From Thiobacillus sp. 0-1251 (GTDB lineage Bacteria > Pseudomonadota > Gammaproteobacteria > Burkholderiales > Thiobacillaceae), in contig MKWL01000002.1 in NCBI GenBank assembly GCA_001899305.1, forward strand, positions 186,001-250,000: 64,000 nucleotides of DNA, read 5' to 3'. Position 1 is the first letter of the stretch. The number at the start of each line of letters is the position of its first letter. Positions 8,716-14,753 of this stretch are shown here, in pieces. The translations under genes were made by a program, and so were the position numbers. The notes under the pieces are model-generated. The model was not told where the DNA came from. It did not search any database and saw only the letters and a program-made list of their open reading frames with translations.

Positions 8716-9220
8716 CCCAGAAGAAATTCCAAAGCCTTTTAATTCTGGGTCCGATGGGACTCAAATAGAGAGTACACATTCGATTGATCTAGTTGAGGCG
8801 AACCAACTTAATGAACTACCTCTAGCTCGTACTATTAGGGGAATCGCAGCATCCAATACTCGAGCGTTTGGAAGCGAAGTTGCCTCTGCCCTGATTGCAG
8901 GTGCGACATCTCAACTCGCTTCAGAGCTTCAATATTCAAAAAACGAATTAGTTCAGCTACGCAAACAGTTGGATCAACTGAACGAAGGTTTTACTCAGTC
9001 AAAAATTCAAAATGCAGTCCTAAGCGAGCGCATTACATCAAACCAGCAATCACGCCATTTACGTAATCTTGGGATTGCTATTGGAACTACTCTTTTGACA
9101 GCGTCCATCTCTTTGTTTGATAGCGAAAAATATCAATATTACGGATTCTTTTCATTAATTGTTGGTGCCCTTCTAGTCATCTTTGGATGGTATTCACCCA
9201 TGCGCGGAGGTGACAAATGA
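8708..9220 (+). CDS. Unknown membrane protein with coiled coil and two C-terminal membrane segments
   Basis: Not recognised. This 170-residue product has a polar N-terminus, a predicted coiled coil at about 75-118 (SELQYSKNELVQLRKQLDQL and onward), then two hydrophobic segments (about 122-138 LGIAIGTTLLTASISLF and 146-162 YGFFSLIVGALLVIFGW) and a short basic tail. The hairpin would put both ends in the cytoplasm. Base composition is clearly AT-richer than the flanks and codon use differs, suggesting recent transfer. The stop overlaps the start of the next gene (ATGA), so the two form one translationally coupled unit. Coupled membrane-plus-soluble pairs of this size are common in defence and toxin modules, but nothing here proves that. 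Confidence 0.65.
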   Translation: MVSPEEIPKPFNSGSDGTQIESTHSIDLVEANQLNELPLARTIRGIAASNTRAFGSEVASALIAGATSQLASELQYSKNELVQLRKQLDQLNEGFTQSKIQNAVLSERITSNQQSRHLRNLGIAIGTTLLTASISLFDSEKYQYYGFFSLIVGALLVIFGWYSPMRGGDK

Positions 9221-9630
9221 TTGTCGCCAATCTAACTGAATTGGAGCTCTATCCGGTAATGGAGCGAGGCGCACCTAATCGAGAAAGAATAGTCATCTTT
9301 GTTAAAGAGACAACTAACATGGGCCAATTTGGAATCATGATTGGGCATGCTAGTGGGGGAAATTTGGCGATTCCTTATCAAGATAATTTATTTTGGTTTG
9401 GAGATGGTGTCGTAAATAAGGGAGATTGGATATTTTTGTACACAGGCAAAGGAACACCGAGAATTGATAAATGGGAGGCAACTAGTGGAAACATATACTC
9501 CATACACTGGGGAAGGAATGCTACGGTGTTTGCGAATTCAAATATTGTTCCGATACTCTTCCGAGTTGATGCCGTGAATGTGGGTTCTCCGCCCGGTAAT
9601 CTGCCCCAGTTGAATGCTATTAATCCTTAG
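9217..9630 (+). CDS. Unknown small soluble protein, coupled to the upstream membrane protein
   Basis: Not recognised. This 137-residue product has no signal peptide or membrane segment. Alternating hydrophobic stretches (RIVIFVKET, FGIMIGHASGG, DWIFLYTGKGTP, YSIHWGRNATVFAN, IVPILFRVDAV) suggest a compact all-beta fold. A near-perfect GGAGGTGA Shine-Dalgarno lies 5 nt before the ATG, which overlaps the stop of the membrane-protein gene. It shares that gene's low GC content. An inverted-repeat element follows within 20 bp, so the pair looks like a self-contained two-gene cassette. Confidence 0.65.
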   Translation: MIVANLTELELYPVMERGAPNRERIVIFVKETTNMGQFGIMIGHASGGNLAIPYQDNLFWFGDGVVNKGDWIFLYTGKGTPRIDKWEATSGNIYSIHWGRNATVFANSNIVPILFRVDAVNVGSPPGNLPQLNAINP

Positions 9631-9648
9631 GTATCTAAGAAAGCAGTT

Positions 9649-9674
9649 AAAGGGGCCAGGCTCTAATATCTGAC
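9649..9674 (+). repeat. GGGGCCAGG repeat element, copy 1
   Basis: AAAGGGGCCAGGCTCTAATA followed by TCTGAC, located 19 bp after the stop of the two-gene cassette. It shares the AAAGGGG(T/C)CAG core with four other elements between 9756 and 12821, each lying between genes. No long internal palindrome is evident in this copy. Confidence 0.55.
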
Positions 9675-9704
9675 GAACCTCACCCTTCCTAACCCATCCT
9701 GAAC

Positions 9705-9758
9705 ATGAACGATCAAATCAAGCATTACTCCGACAAACTGGCCTATGAGATCGACTAA
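9705..9758 (+). pseudogene. 17-codon remnant of a rhodanese-like gene
   Basis: The frame reads MNDQIKHYSDKLAYEID and then stops. From memory of the family, this matches the conserved N-terminus of small single-domain rhodanese proteins, where a Ser-Trp-Asp segment and the catalytic domain should follow. The stop codon is the first TAA of the palindromic element at 9756, so the gene appears to have been cut exactly at that repeat. No further rhodanese sequence is seen downstream. The identification rests on a short stretch. Confidence 0.5.
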
Positions 9759-9784
9759 TAAATGGGGTCAGACCCCATTTATTA
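9756..9784. repeat. Perfect palindrome with GGGGTCAGACCCC core, copy 2
   Basis: Arms TAATAAATGGGGTC (9756-9769) and GACCCCATTTATTA (9771-9784) are perfectly complementary around a single central A. It resembles REP-like palindromes of beta- and gammaproteobacteria, some of which are mobilised in trans by Y1-type (RAYT) transposases; no such transposase is in this window. It could also fold as an RNA hairpin downstream of the remnant. Confidence 0.8.
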
Positions 9785-9797
9785 CATCTAGACTTCC

Positions 9798-10676
9798 ATG
9801 AATATCGCCCGAAACAACTTACTCCGCATTGCGTTCGACGCGTATCTGTTGCAACTCGACGAAGGTGAACTGGAACCCGCAGAGAACTATCTTCCCTATG
9901 ATTTTGATGGCATTGATTCCTGTCAGTGGCAGGCATTAGGTGATCAGATGGTTAAGGACGAGCTGCGAGAGATAACTAACAACCTGAATCATTGGCATGG
10001 GTCATTACGGCGATGGCAAGCATGGAACACTATCATCCAAGCATACGGCACTGACGACGCATGGGAACTGCGTCGGGAATTCCTTGAAGCACGTGCACAC
10101 CACTGTCTGCTTGCGCCAAGTTCAATTCGCGACACACTTACCTTCGTTGCGACCAACTCAATGCATCAAGTGCGCTTGATGGCTAGCAAGGGGTACCGAG
10201 ACCACCTCGAAGGCGACCCCGAAAATCCAAGCGAAAAGCCAAAACATCTGACACGCCGGCAGAAAGAGAAGCGCCTAGCCAATCTAATCTCGATCTGGCC
10301 AGATGCGCCAGAGTTCATGGCATCGCTTCGAAAGATAGATGACGAAGCCTATCGGAATGTCACTTCAGACTACCGCAATCAGAATACTCATTCCATTGGA
10401 CCAAGGCTAGGCATCGGCATAACCCGTACGGTCGTTCGCTCTGTGAAGCAAGCTACGATGATGTCAAAGCAACCCGATGGCAAATATATGCTTACCCCGG
10501 TACTTGGCAAGATGTCGGTGAGCTACGGATTGGGTGGAACTGAACCTCTCGATATGGAGAAGGCGCATGCTGCAAACCTTGACCAGTATCGACGTGCGAG
10601 GAAGTGCTTCAATAAATATTGTGGCCTTTTGGCTGTCGGGCTAGCATCCATGCCACTGAGACAGTCTGCTAAATGA
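9798..10676 (+). CDS. Unknown 292-residue protein with a HEPN-like RNxxxH motif
   Basis: Not recognised as a named family. The product is soluble, largely helical and Trp/Arg-rich, with no signal peptide. Residues 193-198 read RNQNTH, the exact RNxxxH pattern of HEPN ribonuclease domains, set in a helical context (DDEAYRNVTSDYRNQNTHSI). HEPN proteins are often RNases in toxin-antitoxin or anti-phage systems, but the motif is short and can occur by chance. A palindromic repeat lies just upstream (9756-9784) and another just downstream (10700-10740), making this a single-gene cassette. No Shine-Dalgarno is evident before the ATG. GC content is intermediate. Confidence 0.6.
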   Translation: MNIARNNLLRIAFDAYLLQLDEGELEPAENYLPYDFDGIDSCQWQALGDQMVKDELREITNNLNHWHGSLRRWQAWNTIIQAYGTDDAWELRREFLEARAHHCLLAPSSIRDTLTFVATNSMHQVRLMASKGYRDHLEGDPENPSEKPKHLTRRQKEKRLANLISIWPDAPEFMASLRKIDDEAYRNVTSDYRNQNTHSIGPRLGIGITRTVVRSVKQATMMSKQPDGKYMLTPVLGKMSVSYGLGGTEPLDMEKAHAANLDQYRRARKCFNKYCGLLAVGLASMPLRQSAK

Positions 10677-10699
10677 AGCAGGAAAAGAACGCGCGCAAC

Positions 10700-10740
10700 G
10701 GGGTCAGGTCTTGCAATGCGTCATTGCAAGACCTGACCCC
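10700..10740. repeat. Perfect 19-bp inverted repeat with GGGGTCAG core, copy 3
   Basis: The left arm 10700-10718 begins GGGGTCAGGTCTTGC and the right arm 10722-10740 ends GCAAGACCTGACCCC; all 19 bp pair, with a 3-nt loop. It is the longest of the five related elements. A T-rich stretch follows at 10743-10756, so in the plus direction it may also act as a terminator for the gene ending at 10676. Confidence 0.85.
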
Positions 10741-10770
10741 AAGTTTTCTTTTTTAGTTTCCGGCTTCGCC

Positions 10771-11907
10771 GTGAATCCCAATATCTTGGATACACTCGAA
10801 AACCTATCCGTCACCAAAGCGATGGCTTCGATCCAAAAAGACTTGGACGAAATCCAGCGCCTCTCCATCGCGAATCTCCCGCAGATCGATATGGGCGCGA
10901 CAGCCCATCTGACGAAGGCCCTCGAAGAGCATCAGCGGCAATGGCGCGAGATCGTGCAACCCTTGGAGAAGATCAGCGCCGGCCTGCGCATCGAAAATGA
11001 TTTCGCTCGGATCATCGGATCCCAGATGGCGAAATTCACCGATATCAAGCTGCCGTTCGAGAGCCTCTCGGAATCCCTGCGCCAGTCTATGGACAGTATT
11101 CAGTCCAGCCTCTCAGGCGCCGCAGCCGCCAGCAAGATCCTGCTCCAGAGTTTCGATGAGGAGCAGCGGCTCCGTCTTGAGGAATTGGCGAAGCCCTTTC
11201 AGATTTCCAAGGCTTTCACGGAATCAGCGTTCTCCGAAACCCTGAAACTCTCCCTGGGCCAGCTGGAGATTGCCGAGCGGTTTCGCCTTCCGGCCCTGGA
11301 TCCGATCGCAACATCCGCGATCGCCAAACTGTGGCAAGCGGGTGATCTCCACGAGCGGATCCGATTCATCAGCAAAGATCTGGAGAAGGTTCTCCAAGAG
11401 GCTGCGGAGCAGGCCGAGACACCAGTTGACGGGAAGCCCTCCGCGGCAAGGAAACAGCCGCTTATTCAGCTGGACTTCTGGACGATTTTCAATCTTCTGC
11501 TGACCTTGGTGATTGTCGCTTATCAGGAGATCGGATCTGCCAGAATGGAGGCTCGGCTCTCCCATAAGATCGACAACGGGAACGCGGCCACCCAAAAGCA
11601 AATCACCGATCTTCAAGCGCTACTTATCCAGGCCCTGTCCGCAAGGCAGCCGTGGGAGATGGGCCAAACCCAGTTCGTGGCCCGCGCGCGCATCGCCCGA
11701 ATCCGGAAAAGCCCGACGGTTGGATCGCCCATCGTGGCCGAGGTGTTCCCCAATCAGGTTGTCGCCTTGCTCGGCGAGCGCGGCAAATGGATTCATGTCG
11801 AATACTTCGACTGGATCGCAGGGGAAAAGCGCGACGGATGGGCGCTGAAAAAATACTTCGTCCGCGTGCGGCCCGTCGAATCGACAACAGCGAACAAAGA
11901 AGACTAA
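10771..11907 (+). CDS. Unknown coiled-coil membrane protein with C-terminal SH3-like domain
   Basis: Read from a GTG at 10771 (VNPNILDTLENLSV), giving 378 residues. Residues 1-230 are helical and heptad-rich (for example FESLSESLRQSMDSIQSSLS). A single hydrophobic segment follows (DFWTIFNLLLTLVIVAYQEI, about 248-267), then a short coiled coil, then a bacterial SH3-like domain (about 310-365: ARIARIRKSPTVGSPIVAEV, VALLGERGKWIHVEYFDW, RDGWALKKYFVRV). SH3b domains often bind peptidoglycan or peptides. The topology places the helical part and the SH3 part on opposite sides of the membrane. Repeat elements lie 31 bp upstream and 16 bp downstream. The frame extends back through the hairpin to 10711, but a start there is unlikely. 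Function unknown. Confidence 0.65.
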   Translation: MNPNILDTLENLSVTKAMASIQKDLDEIQRLSIANLPQIDMGATAHLTKALEEHQRQWREIVQPLEKISAGLRIENDFARIIGSQMAKFTDIKLPFESLSESLRQSMDSIQSSLSGAAAASKILLQSFDEEQRLRLEELAKPFQISKAFTESAFSETLKLSLGQLEIAERFRLPALDPIATSAIAKLWQAGDLHERIRFISKDLEKVLQEAAEQAETPVDGKPSAARKQPLIQLDFWTIFNLLLTLVIVAYQEIGSARMEARLSHKIDNGNAATQKQITDLQALLIQALSARQPWEMGQTQFVARARIARIRKSPTVGSPIVAEVFPNQVVALLGERGKWIHVEYFDWIAGEKRDGWALKKYFVRVRPVESTTANKED

Positions 11908-11922
11908 GCCAAGTGGACGCGC

Positions 11923-11953
11923 TAAAGGGGTCAGCTTCGGATATTAGAACCCG
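11923..11953 (+). repeat. GGGGTCAG repeat element, copy 4
   Basis: TAAAGGGGTCAGCTTCGGAT followed by ATTAGAACCCGAC, starting 16 bp after the previous stop codon. It shares the AAAGGGG(T/C)CAG core, and its order of motifs (core, then ATATTAGA/TAATATCTGA-like stretch) echoes copy 1. Pairing between arms is imperfect. Confidence 0.55.
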
Positions 11954-12026
11954 ACAGTGACGGTAGGTCTCACAATGCAACAGCAACGCGGCCGGGTGAA
12001 CCATCACGCCAAGGAGACTATCCGTA

Positions 12027-12773
12027 GTGGACATCCCACGAATCTTCAACATCACCGAAAGCGCTCACCGCATCCACAACCCGTTTACCCCCGAAAAGCT
12101 CGCCACGCTCGGCGCGGCGCTGCGTCTGGAAGCGGGGACCCGGGTGCTCGACCTCGGCAGCGGTTCGGGGGAGATGCTGTGCACCTGGGCACGCGATCAC
12201 GGGATCGTCGGCACCGGCATCGACCTGAGCCAGCTGTTCACCGAGCAGGCAAAACGCCGGGCTGAAGAACTCGATGTCACCGACCGGGTCGAGTTCATCC
12301 ACGGCGATGCGACGGGCTACGTTTCTGACCAGAAGGCCGGGGTAGCCGCCTGTGTCGGCGCCTCGTGGATCGGTGGCGGTGTCGCGGGCACGATCGCGCT
12401 TCTGGCGCAGAGCCTCAGCCCGGGGGGGGTCATCCTCATCGGCGAGCCCTTCTGGCGGCAGATGCCGCCGACAGAAGACGTTGCCAGGGGGTGTCTTGCC
12501 GGCTCGATCGCCGATTTTCTCGGGCTTCCGGAACGGCTGGCGTCTTTCGGCCGCCTCGGCTACGACGTGGTGGAAATGGTTCTGGCAGACCAGGACAGCT
12601 GGGACCGATACGAGGCGGCCAAGTGGCTGACCATGCGCCGATGGCTCGAAGCCAATCCCGAGGACGAGCTCGCCGAAGAGGTTCGAGCGAAACTGAGCTC
12701 GGAGCCCGAACGCTACGCGACTTACACCCGCGAATACCTGGGCTGGGGCGTGTTCGCGCTGATGGCGCGGTGA
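12027..12773 (+). CDS. Class I SAM-dependent methyltransferase
   Basis: A 248-residue Rossmann-fold methyltransferase. Motif I is RVLDLGSGSGEMLCTWA (about 39-55), the acidic post-I residue is in GTGIDLSQLF, and HGDATGYV is the next loop. The substrate is not predictable; the C-terminal part (DSWDRYEAAKWLTMRRWLEA) resembles UbiE/COQ5-like small-molecule methyltransferases. The GTG start at 12027 is chosen because AAGGAGA lies 9 nt upstream. Repeat elements lie on both sides, but its GC content matches the chromosome, unlike the first cassette. Confidence 0.8.
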   Translation: MDIPRIFNITESAHRIHNPFTPEKLATLGAALRLEAGTRVLDLGSGSGEMLCTWARDHGIVGTGIDLSQLFTEQAKRRAEELDVTDRVEFIHGDATGYVSDQKAGVAACVGASWIGGGVAGTIALLAQSLSPGGVILIGEPFWRQMPPTEDVARGCLAGSIADFLGLPERLASFGRLGYDVVEMVLADQDSWDRYEAAKWLTMRRWLEANPEDELAEEVRAKLSSEPERYATYTREYLGWGVFALMAR

Positions 12774-12797
12774 TGCGGGACGACTCGGTAGAAAACC

Positions 12798-12821
12798 AAA
12801 GGGGCCAGGCTGACCTGACCC
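12798..12821. repeat. GGGGCCAGG / CCTGACCC repeat element, copy 5
   Basis: AAAGGGGCCAGG pairs imperfectly with CCTGACCC a few bases on, forming a short hairpin just after the methyltransferase gene. Same core as the four elements upstream; last of the series. Confidence 0.55.
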
Positions 12822-12881
12822 GGGTTGGCGCTGCCCGCAAATCTTCTGCACAATGCCGCCTTTGCATGACAGGACTTCCGC

Positions 12882-13307
12882 ATGGCTTCGGGACAAATCC
12901 ACATCGCCATCTTGAACCCCGGCGTCGAAATCACGCCGCTGCGGCTGCGTGGCTGGCTGCAGAAAGAAGCGGCAGTGATCAACAACCGCGCGAAGCCGGG
13001 CGACGGGGCAATCCTGCGGCTGTTTCTCACCAAGAAGCTGCGTTACGGTCTGCCCGGTGAGAAGCTCGACGCGATCCTGCAGGCGCTGACCGAAAAATAT
13101 CCTGCCGTTCTGCGTATCGAGGTGCAATTGATCGAAGTGCCTCTGACCGCCGACGAGATGGCGGAACAGACCCGCATCGCCAACGCCGATCTTCAGAAAT
13201 TCACGCAGCGTGCGGAGGAATACGCCAAACGCAAGCAGGCCGAGGCGTTGGAGAACACGCGGCCCGCGCCGATCCAGTGGCATTCGTTAAAAAGCGCGCT
13301 GGATTGA
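12882..13307 (+). CDS. Conserved-looking hypothetical protein, 141 residues
   Basis: Not recognised. Soluble and basic, with no signal peptide. The N-terminal half has alternating beta-like segments (IHIAILNPGVEITPLRLRGW, GAILRLFLTKKLRYGLP) and the C-terminal half is a long charged helix (AEQTRIANADLQKFTQRAEE) likely to form a coiled coil. Codon use and GC content match the chromosomal background. An AGGA element lies 8 nt before the ATG. It precedes another small gene by 38 bp on the same strand. Confidence 0.65.
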   Translation: MASGQIHIAILNPGVEITPLRLRGWLQKEAAVINNRAKPGDGAILRLFLTKKLRYGLPGEKLDAILQALTEKYPAVLRIEVQLIEVPLTADEMAEQTRIANADLQKFTQRAEEYAKRKQAEALENTRPAPIQWHSLKSALD

Positions 13308-13345
13308 GCGAATGAAAGCGCGACGGCAACCCGACTGAAGGTGGC

Positions 13346-13726
13346 ATGCAAACCCTTTTCTCCCTGATCGAGTCCCCCTTCCACCCCGATTTCAGCGCCC
13401 TGTACCGGAAGCTTGGCATCGAGGCGCAGCGCTTCGACTCGGCCCGCAATCTCCACCGGGCGATGCAGAAAGCGCCGCCGGATTTCTTCGTGGGGGAATT
13501 CATTTACGGCTGGGGCAACAATTACGCCGGCGCCAACGTCTCCAACCTGGACGTCACGATCCGCACGCTGCAGCGCTTTGCGCCGCAGGCAAAGGTGATC
13601 GTGTTCATGCATCCGCGCGAAGAGGACCACATCGGCAAGCTGCTGGACCTGTTTCCCATCCATGCGGTGCTGGCCTACCCGGTGAGCGAGCAGGCGATGC
13701 AGGCGGCCTTGCAACCCGCGGCTTGA
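13346..13726 (+). CDS. Hypothetical protein with receiver-like alpha/beta fold, 126 residues
   Basis: Not recognised as a named family. The product alternates predicted strands and helices (TLFSLIESP, FFVGEFIYGWGNNYAGAN, AKVIVFMHPREED, IHAVLAYPVSEQAMQAAL) in an order like a response-regulator receiver or flavodoxin fold, but lacks a clear phospho-acceptor Asp and the conserved Lys. An AAGGTGG ribosome-binding site precedes the ATG. It may share a transcript with the gene 38 bp upstream. Confidence 0.6.
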   Translation: MQTLFSLIESPFHPDFSALYRKLGIEAQRFDSARNLHRAMQKAPPDFFVGEFIYGWGNNYAGANVSNLDVTIRTLQRFAPQAKVIVFMHPREEDHIGKLLDLFPIHAVLAYPVSEQAMQAALQPAA

Positions 13727-13736
13727 ATCCGCCAGG

Positions 13737-13758
13737 AAAACAGGGGCCGTTCAGCCCC
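13737..13758 (-). terminator. Short hairpin terminator between convergent genes
   Basis: GGGGC (13743-13747) pairs with GCCCC (13754-13758) around a 6-nt loop. Read on the minus strand it is followed by TGTTTT, giving a weak terminator. It lies just beyond the 3' end of the ferritin-like gene (stop at 13760). Confidence 0.45.
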
Positions 13759-13759
13759 G

Positions 13760-14596
13760 TTACGGCGCCACCACGCGCCGCGCATGACGCACCAGCAGCG
13801 GAAGCGCCATGCGGTTGACCAGGCCCGGCAGGTGCAGCGGCTTGAGCAGCATTTTCACCGTCATCTCGTAAGGATAGTGCGCGCGCGCCCAGTGCCCGGC
13901 CGTGTGTTGAAAGCGCAGGAAGTCCCGGGGGCTGAAGGTCTGTCCGGGATGACGCACCGCATGGGCGTTTTTCAACGCCAGGTAGGCGTCCTCCTGACCG
14001 ATTTCTCCGAGTCGCTGCCGAATGACGCGGGCCACTTGCCAGCGCGAAGGGCGTTCCCGTTCGCGATACCGCAGGAAGGCATGATAGAAATACTTGTAGT
14101 GCCCCACTTCGTCGTCGCGGATATGGCCCACCAGCGTGGCCAGCACGGGCTCCGGACTGATTTGCTGCAACAAGCCATACAGGCCCGCGGTGCCGGTTTC
14201 CACGACGCACCGCGCAACCATTTCCAGCGCGCGCGTGGGCTCCAGCAGTTCCGCCTTGCAATACGGACGATAGTCCGTGCAGAACCCGTCAAACGCCGTC
14301 TGCCAGTCAAATGCGGGCCACACCGTCTCCACGTAGCGTCGCAGCGCGCGTCCGTGCTGCAGCTCCTCTGGTTCCCATCGCTCACGCAGCCACTGGCTGG
14401 CTTCGGCATCGCCCGCCATGTGGTCCAGCAGATTGTGGGTGTACAAATCCGCCAGGCTCTCCACAAATGACGCCGCTGCGAGCACATGGAACCACGTCTC
14501 TTCGCGGGCGATGCGTTCATGCGCGATGCGGTCGAACGCAATCTGCTCGATCGACCAGGGATGCGGCGCGACGAAGGCGGCGTGGGAATCCGGCAT
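13760..14596 (-). CDS. Ferritin-like di-iron protein
   Basis: A 278-residue helical protein with the spaced carboxylate/His motifs of a di-iron four-helix bundle: REETWF (Glu32/33), EELQH (77-81), VVETG (Glu133) and DDEVGHYKYF (Glu163, His166). The family covers ferritin-like oxidases and acyl-ACP-desaturase relatives, which activate oxygen at the metal pair. The C-terminal part is basic and hydrophobic (KMLLKPLHLPGLVNRM) and may associate with the membrane. The substrate is unknown. It is a single minus-strand gene between hypotheticals and DUF3943. Confidence 0.8.
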   Translation of the reverse strand: MPDSHAAFVAPHPWSIEQIAFDRIAHERIAREETWFHVLAAASFVESLADLYTHNLLDHMAGDAEASQWLRERWEPEELQHGRALRRYVETVWPAFDWQTAFDGFCTDYRPYCKAELLEPTRALEMVARCVVETGTAGLYGLLQQISPEPVLATLVGHIRDDEVGHYKYFYHAFLRYRERERPSRWQVARVIRQRLGEIGQEDAYLALKNAHAVRHPGQTFSPRDFLRFQHTAGHWARAHYPYEMTVKMLLKPLHLPGLVNRMALPLLVRHARRVVAP

Positions 14597-14753
14597 ATCA
14601 GTTCATCTGCGTGGGCTCCCTGGTCAGACCCGTCAGGGCGACTGCGGTTCATTTGCACGAATTCAAAGACGCGAGACCGGACTTAATCCAACCGCGACAT
14701 AGGGTATAAAGTGGGTTTGCGCGATTCGTTTCAGACCGTAAGTGGAGGCAGTC

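Noticed and set aside
9649-12821. Integron-type attC sites
   Set aside because: The elements lack the GTTRRRY/RYYYAAC core sites and no integrase gene is in the window; the palindromes fit REP-like repeats better.
12018-13283. 421-codon minus-strand frame opposite the methyltransferase and a hypothetical gene
   Set aside because: Crosses a repeat element and two genes with ribosome-binding sites and, for the first, a SAM motif. No family features on the minus strand.
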